Notes: a model not told the origin generated them from the sequence alone. A DNA stretch of 64,000 bases from Pseudomonas fluorescens (GCF_001307155.1 NZ_CP012830.1:806001-870000); one strand, 5' to 3'; counted from the first letter of the stretch, positions 1 to 9,424 are shown. Made by a program: numbers and translations.

Positions 1-1
1 G

Positions 2-1090
2 GGCGACGAGCTGCTGCTCGACGACGGCCGCGTGGTGATGCGCGTTGATACCGCCACCGCCACCGAACTGCATTGCACCGTGACCATCGGCGGCCCGCTG
101 TCGGACCACAAAGGCATCAACCGTCGCGGTGGCGGCCTGACGGCTCCGGCCCTGACTGAAAAAGACAAGGCCGACATCAAGCTCGCCGCCGAAATGGAAG
201 TCGACTACCTCGCCGTGTCCTTCCCGCGCGATGCCGCCGACATGGAATACGCCCGCCAACTGCGCGACGAAGCCGGCGGTACTGCCTGGCTGGTGGCGAA
301 GATCGAGCGCGCTGAAGCCGTGGCCGATGACGAAACCCTCGATGGCCTGATCAAAGCCTCGGACGCCGTGATGGTCGCCCGTGGTGACCTGGGCGTGGAA
401 ATCGGCGACGCCGAGCTGGTGGGTATTCAGAAGAAGATCATCCTGCACGCACGCCGCCACAATAAAGCGGTGATCGTCGCGACCCAGATGATGGAGTCGA
501 TGATCCTGAACCCGATGCCGACCCGCGCTGAAGTGTCCGACGTAGCCAACGCCGTACTCGACTACACCGACGCCGTGATGCTCTCGGCAGAAAGCGCCGC
601 CGGCCAATACCCGCTCGAAGCGGTCCAGGCCATGGCACGGATTTGCATCGGCGCTGAAAAGCACCCGACCAGCAAAACCTCCAGCCACCGCATCGGTAAA
701 GTGTTCGAAAGCTGCGACCAGAGCATTGCCCTGGCCGCCATGTACACCGCCAACCACTTCCCGGGCGTGAAGGCGATCATCGCCTTGACCGAAAGTGGCT
801 ACACGCCGTTGATCATGTCGCGCATTCGTTCTTCGGTGCCGATCTACGCGTTCTCCCCGCACCGCGAAACCCAGGCCCGCGCCGCCATGTTCCGTGGCGT
901 CTACACTGTACCGTTCGACCCGGCATCGTTGCCGCCCGAGCAAGTCAGCCAGGCTGCGATCGACGAGTTGCTCAAACTCGGTGTGGTCGAGAAAGGCGAC
1001 TGGGTCATCCTGACCAAGGGCGACAGCTACCACACCATCGGTGGCACCAACGGCATGAAGATCCTGCACGTTGGCGACAAGATGGTCTGA
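2..1090 (+). CDS. pykA: Pyruvate kinase, 3' part (5' end outside window)
   Basis: Catalyses the last step of glycolysis, phosphoenolpyruvate plus ADP to pyruvate plus ATP, in the cytosol. The frame is open from base 2, so the gene is cut by the window edge and about the first quarter is missing. Visible family signatures are KGINRRGGG near the end of the B domain, the stretch MVARGDLGVEIG, and the catalytic-loop block IVATQMMESM followed by PTRAEVSDVANAVLD, which is the ADP/Mg-binding region of pyruvate kinases. The C-terminal allosteric domain is complete and the gene ends at a strong hairpin terminator. Neighbouring order (pyruvate kinase, then convergent hydratase, reductase and GGDEF genes, then fumarase) matches the pykA locus of P. 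aeruginosa as I recall it. Assignment to pykA rather than pykF rests on that synteny. Confidence 0.95.
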   Translation, partial: GDELLLDDGRVVMRVDTATATELHCTVTIGGPLSDHKGINRRGGGLTAPALTEKDKADIKLAAEMEVDYLAVSFPRDAADMEYARQLRDEAGGTAWLVAKIERAEAVADDETLDGLIKASDAVMVARGDLGVEIGDAELVGIQKKIILHARRHNKAVIVATQMMESMILNPMPTRAEVSDVANAVLDYTDAVMLSAESAAGQYPLEAVQAMARICIGAEKHPTSKTSSHRIGKVFESCDQSIALAAMYTANHFPGVKAIIALTESGYTPLIMSRIRSSVPIYAFSPHRETQARAAMFRGVYTVPFDPASLPPEQVSQAAIDELLKLGVVEKGDWVILTKGDSYHTIGGTNGMKILHVGDKMV

Positions 1091-1110
1091 GTAAAAGAGC
1101 GCTGAAACGC

Positions 1111-1142
1111 AAAGCCCCGCCATGTGAATGGCGGGGCTTTTT
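1111..1142 (+). terminator. Rho-independent terminator after pykA
   Basis: A 13-bp GC-rich stem, AAAGCCCCGCCAT against ATGGCGGGGCTTT with a 4-nt loop, is followed by a T-rich run. It starts 20 nt after the pykA stop. Confidence 0.9.
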
Positions 1143-1180
1143 GGTTTTTGACCCTAGACATGCGTCGCCCGGTCTGCCGC

Positions 1181-1202
1181 CATCGCGAGCAAGCTCGCGA
1201 TG
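1181..1202. repeat. Short palindromic repeat (CATCGCGAGCAAG family)
   Basis: CATCGCGAG and CTCGCGATG arms flank a CAAG loop. The sequence is the core of the GTAGGAGCAAGGCTTG...CGCGATG repeat family found in five further places in the window. It lies between the convergent pykA and hydratase genes. Confidence 0.7.
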
Positions 1203-1225
1203 GCGTCGGCCCAATCAACAAAGAT

Positions 1226-1975
1226 TCAGGCTCTGTTGATAAACCCCGACAACGCCGCAATCGCTTCCGGCGAGCGCAGCCGTTGGACAAACAGGTTGCC
1301 CTCCTCCTCGATCGCTTTGCGCAGCTGTTCGCGGTCCGGGGCTTTCATCAACTGCTTGCTGATGCGCACGGCTTCGGGCGCCAGTGTTTCGAAGCGCAAT
1401 GCCATCTCGCGCGCCTTGGCCAGTGCAGCCTCACCGGTGGGCAACGCTTGGGTCGCGATGCCCCAGGCGGCGGCTTGTTCACCATTGAAACCTTCGCCCA
1501 GCAGCAACAGTTCGGCGGCTTTGGCCTGCCCGAGCAAGCGCGGCAGGATCAGGCTGGAACCGAACTCCGGGCACAGCCCGAGGTTGACGAACGGCATGCG
1601 CAACTTCGCATCCGCGCTGATGTACACCAGGTCGCAATGCAGTAGCAAGGTGGTGCCAATGCCCACCGCAGCGCCGGCCACGGCCGCGATCACCGGTTTG
1701 CGGCATTCCAGCAGGTTGCGCATGAACTGGAACACCGGGCTGGTGAGGTCGCTCGGCGGTTCTTCAAGGAAATCAGCAATGTCGTTGCCCGCGGTAAAGC
1801 ATTCACGGGTGCCGGTGATCAGTATGGCGTTGATCTCGGGGTCGGCGTCGGCCTGTAGCAAGGCGTCCGCCAACTGGCTGTACATCGCGCGGGTCAGGGC
1901 GTTTTTCTTGTCCGGGCGGTTGAGGCGCAAGGTCAGCAGCCCGCGCTCACGTTCCAGCAGGATGGCGTTCGTCAT
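1226..1975 (-). CDS. Enoyl-CoA hydratase/isomerase family protein
   Basis: A 249-residue crotonase-superfamily protein, the usual length for the family. The start is the ATG giving MTNAILLERERG; the open frame upstream of it lacks family resemblance. Features seen are the oxyanion-hole segments REC-FTAGNDIADF (around residues 59-70) and AAVAGAAVGIGTTLLLHCDL, which bind the acyl-CoA thioester, and a C-terminal helical tail. It most likely hydrates or isomerises a fatty or aromatic acyl-CoA in the cytosol; the substrate cannot be read from the sequence. It is the last gene of a reverse-strand group with the ferredoxin reductase (28-nt gap) and the GGDEF gene. It corresponds by position to PA4330 in P. 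aeruginosa (from memory). Confidence 0.9.
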   Translation of the reverse strand: MTNAILLERERGLLTLRLNRPDKKNALTRAMYSQLADALLQADADPEINAILITGTRECFTAGNDIADFLEEPPSDLTSPVFQFMRNLLECRKPVIAAVAGAAVGIGTTLLLHCDLVYISADAKLRMPFVNLGLCPEFGSSLILPRLLGQAKAAELLLLGEGFNGEQAAAWGIATQALPTGEAALAKAREMALRFETLAPEAVRISKQLMKAPDREQLRKAIEEEGNLFVQRLRSPEAIAALSGFINRA

Positions 1976-2003
1976 GGTGAATCTCGTGAAAGTGATTTCG
2001 CGT

Positions 2004-2939
2004 TCAACCCCGCGGCACGAAAACATCGGCCAGCAGTTGATTGCGCGGCAGCCCTGCCAGGTACAGGCGTCGGGCAAAGGCGTCGACGCTGTCGGGGTGC
2101 CCGCAGAGTAAAGCCAGGGTTTGCCGGGAAACAAGGCGCAATTGCGCCAAAGCCACGGTCAGCTCAGCCGCCGTCAACAGCTCGACGCTAAGGTTGGGAC
2201 GCTGTGCCGCCAGCGCCGCCAAGGGTTTGGCCAGGTAATGCTCGCTGGCATCATGGGCCAGGTGAATTACCCGGATGGGGCCTTGATGATCCTGGCGCAA
2301 CGCCTCGCGCAACACACCGAACAATGGCGCCAATCCGGTGCCGGTCGCCAGCAGCCACAACGGCTGGGTTTGCCAGTCGGGGTCATAATGCAGCGCACCG
2401 CCGCGCAACTCGCCCAGGCGAATCGGGTCGCCGATTTTCAGCAAGCGTGCCGCATCGCTGAATTCGCCCGGCAAGCGGCAGTCGAGGTGAAACTCCAGAA
2501 AACGATCTTCCTGCGGCAGGCTGGCCAGCGAATACGGCCGCGCCACATTACCGGCCCACAACACCAGATGCTGCCCGGCCTGATAGCGCAAGGGCCGCTC
2601 GGGCTGCAAACGCAGGCGCAACACGCTGGGGCTCAACCAATCGGCAGCCTCAACGGTGGCCGGCAAACCGTCGCGCAGCGGATCGAATACCGCTACGTGC
2701 AGGTCATCGACGACCTCGCACTGACAGGCCAGCCGCCAACCTTGCTCACGTTGCTCGGCACTCAGCGCATCGGGACGTCGGTCGCTCACCTCGCCTTTGA
2801 GGCAATGCACCATGCACGCATGGCAACTGCCGGCGCGGCAGCTGTAGGGCACGTGCATCCCCTTCTGGTTAAGCGCGTCGAGCAGGTTGCTGCCCGCTGC
2901 CACCGACCACTGAAGTTCGCCCACCCTTAGATCAGGCAT
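2004..2939 (-). CDS. [2Fe-2S] ferredoxin/FAD/NAD(P)H oxidoreductase
   Basis: A 311-residue flavoprotein reductase with three domains in order. An N-terminal plant-type ferredoxin domain has cluster ligands C34, C39, C42 and C72 (pattern C-x4-C-x2-C-x29-C). It is followed by an FAD domain with RPYSLAS and an NAD(P)H domain with GTGLAPLFG. This layout matches the electron-transfer components of aromatic-ring hydroxylases and CDP-6-deoxy-glucoseen reductase-like proteins. It should carry electrons from NAD(P)H through FAD to the cluster and then to an unknown acceptor; no oxygenase partner lies next to it. The start codon lies inside the end of the upstream GGDEF gene (8-nt overlap ATGCCTGA), so translation is probably coupled. 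Confidence 0.92.
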   Translation of the reverse strand: MPDLRVGELQWSVAAGSNLLDALNQKGMHVPYSCRAGSCHACMVHCLKGEVSDRRPDALSAEQREQGWRLACQCEVVDDLHVAVFDPLRDGLPATVEAADWLSPSVLRLRLQPERPLRYQAGQHLVLWAGNVARPYSLASLPQEDRFLEFHLDCRLPGEFSDAARLLKIGDPIRLGELRGGALHYDPDWQTQPLWLLATGTGLAPLFGVLREALRQDHQGPIRVIHLAHDASEHYLAKPLAALAAQRPNLSVELLTAAELTVALAQLRLVSRQTLALLCGHPDSVDAFARRLYLAGLPRNQLLADVFVPRG

Positions 2940-4050
2940 CGGCGTTTTCCCAGGCGGCGGCGCAGCGATTGCGACCGTCACGCTTGGCGCGATACAGCGC
3001 CTGATCGGCACGCTGCAAGGCGCCATCCAGATCGTCGCCCGACTCAAGCAAGGTCATGCCGGCGGACAGGCTCAGGTCCTGCACCGGCAGACCGACCAGT
3101 TCGACCTCGGTAAAGGCAATGCGCAGCCGCTCGCAGCAAGAGGTCAGGCGCTCGGGATCACAATCGGGTAGCAACAACACAAACTCCTCACCGCCATAAC
3201 GCGCCAGTACATCGTCTTCACGCAGGCAGGCGGTGGCGACACCGGCGAACGCCTGCAACACCTGATCGCCGGCCGCATGGCCATACTTGTCGTTGATGCG
3301 TTTGAAATAGTCGAGGTCAATCAGTGCCAGACCATGCACCGTACCCTCTTCCATGCTGCGCAGTTCGCGCGTGGTCAGGCGTAGAAAATGCCGGCGGTTG
3401 AACAACCCCGTGAGTTCGTCGGTGGCAACCAGGTCTTCGAGTTGGCGCATCATCCCGCGCAAGGTGTCTTGATGCGCTTGCAAGGCAAAGCGCCGCTTGC
3501 GCATGCGTTGGCGTGAGGTCTGAACGTAGCCGGCATATAGCGTCAGCCAGACCAGCACGATAAACAACACGCAGACTTGCAGCGCCGCCAGCGCCGGGTC
3601 GACCGGTTCGAGGTGATAACCTTCCCAGAGGTTAAGGCCCGCAAAGCTGAAAAAGACCAAGGCCGCACATCGGATGAACGCTTGGCGCGGCAGATGGAAA
3701 AGTCCGAATAACAGAATCAACAGGTAAAACACCAGGAAGGCGCCACGGGCCGAGTCCAGATGAGCGATCAACCAGGTCTGCCAGCCAAGCCCCAGGAGCA
3801 CCTGAACTTCAGTCAGGCCAGGGTCGGCAAAACGCAGATTGCGCCCAGTGAAAAACAGCGCGAACAACACCGTCTGGCTGAGTATCACCAGCACTGTACC
3901 GATTACCGCGCTGCGCACCGACCCTTGATAGTGACCACTGAGAATCGCCAGCCACAGCAGCAATAACACCAGCGCATAGGTGCCCGTCGCCAGAATAAAG
4001 CGCTTGAGCAACAGACTCTGGAGAGCGTTATGGGTCAATCGTTGGCTCAC
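2932..4050 (-). CDS. sadC: Membrane GGDEF diguanylate cyclase (SadC-like)
   Basis: A 372-residue inner-membrane protein. The N-terminal half (about residues 15-185) holds five or six hydrophobic segments, then a short coiled linker, then a GGDEF domain from about 205. The catalytic motif is an intact GGEEF at about residue 285, with an RxxD inhibitory-site motif (REDD) exactly five residues upstream. Active synthesis of cyclic di-GMP with product inhibition is therefore expected. Position before fumarase and after the reductase matches PA4332 (SadC), which drives surface attachment in P. aeruginosa; this copy seems shorter than the P. aeruginosa protein as I recall it. The start codon is GTG. 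The 3' end overlaps the ferredoxin reductase start. The upstream region carries a large inverted repeat shared with the divergent fumarase gene. Confidence 0.85.
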   Translation of the reverse strand: MSQRLTHNALQSLLLKRFILATGTYALVLLLLWLAILSGHYQGSVRSAVIGTVLVILSQTVLFALFFTGRNLRFADPGLTEVQVLLGLGWQTWLIAHLDSARGAFLVFYLLILLFGLFHLPRQAFIRCAALVFFSFAGLNLWEGYHLEPVDPALAALQVCVLFIVLVWLTLYAGYVQTSRQRMRKRRFALQAHQDTLRGMMRQLEDLVATDELTGLFNRRHFLRLTTRELRSMEEGTVHGLALIDLDYFKRINDKYGHAAGDQVLQAFAGVATACLREDDVLARYGGEEFVLLLPDCDPERLTSCCERLRIAFTEVELVGLPVQDLSLSAGMTLLESGDDLDGALQRADQALYRAKRDGRNRCAAAWENADA

Positions 4051-4173
4051 CGTGCGAAGGGGGGACTGATAACAGTGTCCTACCCTGAAATGCCAGATGC
4101 CACTTTAGTGTTGCACCTCAAGAATGACCATTCAATTTTGAGGTGATAGGCACGCACGATGCAATGCAGGCCA

Positions 4174-4326
4174 GGCAAACCTTTGTGGCGAGGGAGCTTG
4201 CTCCCGCTCGGCTGCGAAGCGGCCGCAAATCCAGCCAGCCAGGTGTGCCTGAGACATCGAGGTGAGAAGCTTTAGGCCTGCTTCGCAGTCCAGCGGGAGC
4301 AAGCTCCCTCGCCACAAAGGTTTGCC
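4174..4326. repeat. Large inverted repeat, 35-bp perfect arms
   Basis: The arms at 4174-4208 and 4292-4326 are exact reverse complements and contain GTGGCGAGGGAGCTTGCTCC. The inner sequence extends the pairing imperfectly (GGCTGCGAAGCGGCC against GGCCTGCTTCGCAG). It belongs to the GTGGCGAGGGAGCTTGC repeat family seen again at 23542 and 35398. It fills most of the 479-nt space between the divergent sadC and fumarase genes; apart from it I see only presumed promoters there. Confidence 0.85.
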
Positions 4327-4529
4327 AACAGATGGGCATGCTTGACCCTATGCGACTTTGGTTTGACTGCCGGCGGGTGTGCCCGGCTTCGAGGCGCGTT
4401 ATACTGCCGCGCCTTTTTAGCGTCGCGCCAGCAACCCCGGCGTGCCTTGAAAGGTGCTTGCAGCCGACCGATGCACCCCAACTGCAAGCACCTTATTGAA
4501 TGTTCCCGTCTTTTAGAGGAGCGCGACTC

Positions 4530-6053
4530 ATGACCGTGATCAAGCAAGACGACCTGATTCAGAGCGTTGCTGACGCCCTGCAGTTCATTTCCTACTACCA
4601 CCCCGTGGATTTCATCCAGGCGATGCACGAGGCCTACCTGCGTGAAGAGTCGCCGGCAGCCCGCGATTCGATGGCGCAGATTCTGATCAACTCGCGCATG
4701 TGCGCTACCGGCCACCGTCCGATTTGCCAGGACACCGGTATCGTCACCGTGTTCGTACGCGTAGGTATGGACGTGCGCTGGGATGGCGCGACCATGAGCC
4801 TGGACGACATGATCAACGAAGGCGTGCGTCGCGCCTACAACCTGCCGGAAAACGTCCTGCGTGCTTCGATCCTCGCCGACCCGGCGGGCGCTCGTAAAAA
4901 CACCAAGGACAACACCCCGGCGGTGATCCACTACTCGATCGTTCCGGGTAACACCGTGGAAGTCGACGTGGCAGCCAAGGGCGGCGGTTCCGAGAACAAG
5001 TCGAAAATGGCCATGCTCAACCCGTCCGACTCGATCGTTGACTGGGTGCTGAAAACCGTTCCGGAAATGGGCGCTGGCTGGTGCCCACCGGGCATGCTCG
5101 GCATCGGCATCGGCGGCACCGCCGAGAAAGCCGCGGTCATGGCCAAGGAAGTGTTGATGGAATCCATCGACATCCACGAGCTGAAAAAACGCGGCCCGTC
5201 CAACCGTATCGAAGAGATGCGCCTGGAGTTGTTCGAGAAGGTCAACCAACTGGGCATCGGCGCCCAGGGCCTGGGTGGCCTGACCACCGTGCTCGACGTG
5301 AAGATCATGGATTACCCGACCCACGCCGCCTCGTTGCCGGTGTGCATGATCCCCAACTGCGCCGCCACCCGTCACGCGCACTTCGTGCTCGACGGTTCCG
5401 GCCCGGCGTCGCTGGAAGCGCCACCGTTGGACGCCTACCCGGAAATCGTCTGGGAAGCCGGCCCGTCGGCCCGCCGCGTCAATCTCGACACCCTGACACC
5501 TGAAGAAGTGCAGAGCTGGAAGCCAGGCGAAACCGTCCTGCTGAACGGTAAGATGCTCACCGGTCGCGACGCTGCGCACAAGCGCATGGTCGAGATGCTG
5601 AACAAGGGTGAAACCCTGCCGGTGGACCTCAAGGGTCGCTTCATCTACTACGTCGGCCCGGTCGATCCGGTACGCGAAGAAGTGGTCGGCCCAGCTGGCC
5701 CGACTACCGCGACGCGGATGGACAAGTTCACCCGCCAGATCCTCGAGCAAACCGGCCTGCTGGGCATGATCGGCAAATCCGAACGCGGCCCGACCGCGAT
5801 CGAAGCGATCAAGGACCACAAGGCTGTTTACTTGATGGCAGTCGGCGGCGCGGCTTACCTGGTAGCGCAAGCGATCAAAAAATCCCGCGTGGTGGCGTTC
5901 GCCGAACTGGGCATGGAAGCGATCTACGAGTTCGACGTCAAAGACATGCCGGTGACCGTTGCGGTCGACAGCAAGGGCGAGTCGGTGCACATCACCGGCC
6001 CAGCCATCTGGCAGAAGAAAATCAGTGAAAGCCTGGCAGTAGAAGTGCAATAA
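4530..6053 (+). CDS. fumA: Class I (iron-sulfur) fumarate hydratase
   Basis: A 507-residue class I fumarase that interconverts fumarate and malate in the TCA cycle, using an oxygen-sensitive [4Fe-4S] cluster. The start is the ATG giving MTVIKQDD, 9 nt after AGAGGA; a slightly earlier in-frame ATG (4500) has no ribosome site. Probable cluster cysteines are C66 in CQDTG, C185 in GWCPPGM and C277 in NCAATRH. The spacing is close to that of E. coli FumA (C105, C224, C318). The N-terminal alpha-catalytic and C-terminal beta (swivelling) domains are fused, with GPTTATRMD in the second. Both halves are intact and length is normal for the family. Position matches PA4333. It stands alone, with its own terminator. 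Confidence 0.95.
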   Translation: MTVIKQDDLIQSVADALQFISYYHPVDFIQAMHEAYLREESPAARDSMAQILINSRMCATGHRPICQDTGIVTVFVRVGMDVRWDGATMSLDDMINEGVRRAYNLPENVLRASILADPAGARKNTKDNTPAVIHYSIVPGNTVEVDVAAKGGGSENKSKMAMLNPSDSIVDWVLKTVPEMGAGWCPPGMLGIGIGGTAEKAAVMAKEVLMESIDIHELKKRGPSNRIEEMRLELFEKVNQLGIGAQGLGGLTTVLDVKIMDYPTHAASLPVCMIPNCAATRHAHFVLDGSGPASLEAPPLDAYPEIVWEAGPSARRVNLDTLTPEEVQSWKPGETVLLNGKMLTGRDAAHKRMVEMLNKGETLPVDLKGRFIYYVGPVDPVREEVVGPAGPTTATRMDKFTRQILEQTGLLGMIGKSERGPTAIEAIKDHKAVYLMAVGGAAYLVAQAIKKSRVVAFAELGMEAIYEFDVKDMPVTVAVDSKGESVHITGPAIWQKKISESLAVEVQ

Positions 6054-6072
6054 GCCTTTAACCGCTGGAAAA

Positions 6073-6112
6073 GAAAGCCGCCCTGTTTGCAAAAACAGCG
6101 CGGCTTTTTTTA
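6073..6112 (+). terminator. Rho-independent terminator after fumarase
   Basis: The stem AAAGCCGCCCTGTTT pairs with AACAGCGCGGCTTT (one internal mismatch) around a GCAAA loop, followed by seven T. It starts 20 nt after the stop codon. Confidence 0.85.
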
Positions 6113-6209
6113 TTCTCCATAACGACTCGCCAACGGTGCCTTTGGTCAAGCCCTCCTGCACCACTGCATGCTATGGTGCGCGCCCGTATTGCTGACTGTT
6201 TCTTACGCC

Positions 6210-7976
6210 ATGCTTGCGATCTCTCGTCCATTACGCCTGACGCTGTATACCCTGCTGATCCTTGCTGGCGCTGCGTTGGCCGCCGGCCTTGCCATGCGCC
6301 ACGCTGAACGCCAGGCCCAGGTGGACGATGCCGCCCGCGCCAATCAGCAACTGGCGCTGTACGCCAATTCCCTGCACACCTTGATCGAACGTTACCGCAC
6401 CCTGCCCGCGGTGCTGGCGCTAGACCCGGAACTGCGCGCCGCACTCGATGGCCCGGTGAGTGCTGATCAACAGGACGCACTGAACCGTAAACTGGAGAAG
6501 ATCAACGGCGCGGCCCAGTCGTCCACCCTGGAACTGCTGGATCACACGGGCCTGGCCGTGGCCGCCAGCAATTGGCGCTTGCCCAGCAGTTACGTCGGCC
6601 ACAACTACGGCTTCCGCCCTTATTTCAGCCAGACCCGCATCCAGGGTGCCGGACGCTTTTACGCGGTGGGCGTGACCAGTGGAATTCCCGGGTATTTTCT
6701 GTCCAGTGCGGTGACGGGCGATAACGGCGAGTTTCTCGGCGCCATGGTGGTGAAACTCGAGTTTCCGGAGCTGGAACGCGAATGGCGCCAAGGCAGCGAC
6801 ACGCTGCTGGTCAGCGATGCACGGGGCATAGTGTTTATCGCCAACCAGCCGGGGTGGCGCTATCGGTTGCTGGGCACGCTATCGGACACCGACCGCGCCG
6901 AGCTCAAAACCACTCGCCAATACGACAAGCAGCCGCTGACCCCGCTTGACCATCAACCGATTCGACGCTTTGACCAGAACAGTTATCTGGCCCGCGTCGA
7001 CGGCCCCGACGGCACAGCGGATTACCTCTGGGAATCGCTGCCCTTGAGCACCGAAGGCTGGACCTTGCACCTGCTGCGTCGCCCGCAGGTGGCCTTCGAA
7101 GATGTGCGTAACGCCGGGTTGGCCGCTGCCGGACTCTGGCTGGCACTGGTGTTTTTGCTGCTGTTTCTCAGCCAGCGTTGGCGCTTGGCCAGGTTGCGCC
7201 AGCGCAGCCGCGAAGAGCTTGAACGCTTGGTCGAAGAGCGCACCCGCGAGCTGCGCACCGCTCAGGACGGCCTGGTGCAATCGGCCAAACTCGCGGCGCT
7301 GGGGCAAATGTCGGCGGCCCTGGCCCATGAAATCAACCAGCCACTCACCGCCCAGCGCACGCAGCTGGCGACCTTGCGCCTGCTGCTCGATCATGGCCGG
7401 GTCGACGACGCGTATAAAGCGCTGAGGCCGGTGGATGAGATGCTGACACGCATGGCCGCCCTCACCGGTCATCTCAAGACGTTCGCGCGCAAAAGCCCCA
7501 GCGGTTTGCGCGAGCGTCTGGACCTGGCGGCGGTGGTCGATCAATCCTTGCAGTTACTTGACGCTCGACTGCGCGATGAACAGATCGACCGGGTTTTGCA
7601 CATGAGTCGCCCGGCCTGGGTTCGCGGCGATGCGATTCGCCTGGAACAGGTGCTGATCAATCTGCTGCGCAACGCCCTCGATGCGATGCGTGACAAACCA
7701 CTCAAGCGTCTGGAAATCCGCCTTGAAGCCGATGAACAGCTATGGCGCCTGACCGTCGCCGACAGCGGTGGCGGTATTGCGCCGCAGGATCTGCCGAAGG
7801 TCTTCGATCCATTCTTCACCACCAAACCGGTGGGTGATGGCCTGGGCCTCGGGCTGGCGGTATCGTTCGCCATCGTGCATGAACTCGGCGGTCGCCTGAG
7901 CGCCGACAATCACGGCGACGGTGCCGTCTTCACCCTCACCTTGCCCATCGATCTGGAGACGCACATTCAATGTTGA
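6210..7976 (+). CDS. mifS: DctB/MifS-like sensor histidine kinase
   Basis: A 588-residue membrane kinase from the chosen ATG ([10 protein letters not shown]); an in-frame ATG at 6168 would add 14 residues, and neither has a clear ribosome site. Order of parts: TM helix at about residues 10-30, a periplasmic sensor of roughly 250 residues of the double-PAS (dCache) type found in C4-dicarboxylate sensors, a second TM helix at about 298-318, a coiled coil, then the kinase core. The phosphoacceptor is His373 in [10 protein letters not shown]; the ATP-binding domain has [16 protein letters not shown] and GDGLGLGLA. It overlaps its response regulator by 7 nt. With the adjacent ketoglutarate permease the best match is MifS, the alpha-ketoglutarate sensor of P. 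aeruginosa; DctB is the close alternative. Confidence 0.85.
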   Translation: MLAISRPLRLTLYTLLILAGAALAAGLAMRHAERQAQVDDAARANQQLALYANSLHTLIERYRTLPAVLALDPELRAALDGPVSADQQDALNRKLEKINGAAQSSTLELLDHTGLAVAASNWRLPSSYVGHNYGFRPYFSQTRIQGAGRFYAVGVTSGIPGYFLSSAVTGDNGEFLGAMVVKLEFPELEREWRQGSDTLLVSDARGIVFIANQPGWRYRLLGTLSDTDRAELKTTRQYDKQPLTPLDHQPIRRFDQNSYLARVDGPDGTADYLWESLPLSTEGWTLHLLRRPQVAFEDVRNAGLAAAGLWLALVFLLLFLSQRWRLARLRQRSREELERLVEERTRELRTAQDGLVQSAKLAALGQMSAALAHEINQPLTAQRTQLATLRLLLDHGRVDDAYKALRPVDEMLTRMAALTGHLKTFARKSPSGLRERLDLAAVVDQSLQLLDARLRDEQIDRVLHMSRPAWVRGDAIRLEQVLINLLRNALDAMRDKPLKRLEIRLEADEQLWRLTVADSGGGIAPQDLPKVFDPFFTTKPVGDGLGLGLAVSFAIVHELGGRLSADNHGDGAVFTLTLPIDLETHIQC

Positions 7977-9295
7977 ACTCGGTGATCGTGGTCGACGATG
8001 AGAGCAGTATTCGTGATGCCGTCGAACAGTGGCTGAGCCTCTCGGGGTTCGAGGTCAAACTGTTCAGCCGCGCCGATGAATGCCTGGCGCAACTGCCGGC
8101 AAATTTTCCCGGGGTGATCCTCAGCGATGTGCGGATGCCCGGCATGACCGGCCTGGAACTGCTGGCCCGGCTGCAACAGCGGGACGCCGATTTGCCGGTG
8201 ATCCTGCTGACCGGCCACGGCGATGTGCCGATGGCGGTTGAAGCCATGCGCGATGGCGCCTACGACTTCCTCGAAAAACCCTTCAGCCCGGAAACCTTGC
8301 TCAGCAGCCTGCGCCGGGCGCTCGACAAACGTCGACTGGTGCTGGAAAACCGTGCCCTGCACGAACAGGCCGACAACCGCAGCAAACTCGACGCCAGCCT
8401 GCTCGGCGTCTCCCGTGGTTTGCAGACCCTGCGTCGGCAAGTGCTGGACCTCGCGGCGCTGCCGGTGAACGTGCTGATTCGCGGCGAAACCGGCAGCGGC
8501 AAAGAGCTGGTCGCCCGTTGCCTGCATGATTTCGGCCCGCGTGCCGACAAACAGTTCGTGGCGCTGAACTGTGCGGCGATCCCCGAGCAACTGTTCGAAG
8601 CCGAGTTATTCGGTCATGAAAGCGGCGCCTTCACCGGCGCTCAGGGCAAACGTATCGGCAAGCTGGAATACGCCGATGGCGGCACCTTGTTCCTCGATGA
8701 AATCGAAAGCATGCCGCTGGCTCAGCAGGTCAAATTGCTGCGCGTGTTGCAGGAGCAAAAGCTCGAACGACTGGGCTCCAACCAGAGCATTCACGTAGAC
8801 CTGCGGATCATTGCCGCAACCAAACCCGACCTGCTGGATGAAGCCCGCGCCGGGCGTTTCCGCGAAGACCTGGCGTATCGACTGAACGTTGCGGAGTTGC
8901 GCCTGCCGCCGTTGCGCGAACGACGTGAAGACATTCCGTTGTTGTTCGAACACTTCGCTCACGCTGCGGCGCAGCGGCTGGGACGCAGCTTTCCGCCTCT
9001 GAGCGGCCCGCAGTTGAGTCGGTTGCTGAGCCACGACTGGCCGGGCAATGTGCGCGAACTGGCGAACGTCGCCGAGCGTCAGGTGCTGGGCCTGGGCGAG
9101 CCGGAACCGGTCGGCATCGAACCCGGCCAGTCCCTCGCCGCCCAGCAGGAAGCCTTCGAAGCCCACTGCCTGCGCGCCGCACTGACCCGGCACAAGGGCG
9201 ATATCAAAGCCGTGCTGGAAGAACTGCAACTGCCGCGTCGCACCTTCAATGAAAAGATGCAGCGGCATGGGCTGAGCCGAGAGATGTTCCTGTAA
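7970..9295 (+). CDS. mifR: Sigma-54-dependent response regulator (MifR/DctD-like)
   Basis: A 441-residue NtrC-family activator. The receiver domain (residues 1-120) has the acidic pair D10/D9 and phosphoacceptor D53 in LSDVRMPG. The AAA+ domain has Walker A GETGSGKE, the sigma-54 contact loop GAFTGA, and Walker B GGTLFLDEIE. A C-terminal Fis-type helix-turn-helix (LPRRTFNEKMQRHGL) binds enhancers. All residues needed for phosphorylation and sigma-54 activation are present. The start overlaps the kinase stop (ATGTTGA), so the pair is co-translated. The next gene, a ketoglutarate-type permease, has a near-consensus sigma-54 promoter and a dyad that could be the enhancer site, which fits a sensor-regulator-transporter unit. 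Confidence 0.9.
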   Translation: MLNSVIVVDDESSIRDAVEQWLSLSGFEVKLFSRADECLAQLPANFPGVILSDVRMPGMTGLELLARLQQRDADLPVILLTGHGDVPMAVEAMRDGAYDFLEKPFSPETLLSSLRRALDKRRLVLENRALHEQADNRSKLDASLLGVSRGLQTLRRQVLDLAALPVNVLIRGETGSGKELVARCLHDFGPRADKQFVALNCAAIPEQLFEAELFGHESGAFTGAQGKRIGKLEYADGGTLFLDEIESMPLAQQVKLLRVLQEQKLERLGSNQSIHVDLRIIAATKPDLLDEARAGRFREDLAYRLNVAELRLPPLRERREDIPLLFEHFAHAAAQRLGRSFPPLSGPQLSRLLSHDWPGNVRELANVAERQVLGLGEPEPVGIEPGQSLAAQQEAFEAHCLRAALTRHKGDIKAVLEELQLPRRTFNEKMQRHGLSREMFL

Positions 9296-9299
9296 TCAA

Positions 9300-9330
9300 T
9301 CATTCCCACGCAGAGCGTGGGAATGATCAT
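9300..9330. repeat. Palindromic repeat (CCCACGCAGAGCGTGGGA family)
   Basis: ATTCCCACGC and GCGTGGGAAT flank AGA, just after the regulator stop. The same unit recurs at 59849-59874. It could act as a terminator hairpin but lacks a T-run. Confidence 0.75.
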
Positions 9331-9368
9331 GCGTAGGCGGTTTTTTGCTCATCACCCTATTCACCATA

Positions 9369-9382
9369 AGCGGATTTCCGCT
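9369..9382. promoter_or_regulatory. Candidate enhancer dyad for the sigma-54 activator
   Basis: A perfect 6-bp dyad, AGCGGA-TT-TCCGCT, lies 43 nt upstream of the -24/-12 promoter of the permease gene. Its GCGGANNTCCGC core resembles the tGCGGAAATCCGCa sites I recall for DctD-class activators. Binding is inferred. Confidence 0.5.
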
Positions 9383-9424
9383 CACTCATTCCCGTAACCC
9401 CCTCTAAACCGGCCCTCTCCCCCT

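Noticed and set aside
4174..4326. Possible CRISPR or IS end
   Set aside because: Only one inverted pair, no regularly spaced direct repeats, no transposase; it matches dispersed REP-like elements.
4272..6164. 630-codon open frame antisense to fumarase
   Set aside because: GC-rich shadow frame rich in His/Arg/Gly with no family signature; the sense strand encodes an intact class I fumarase.
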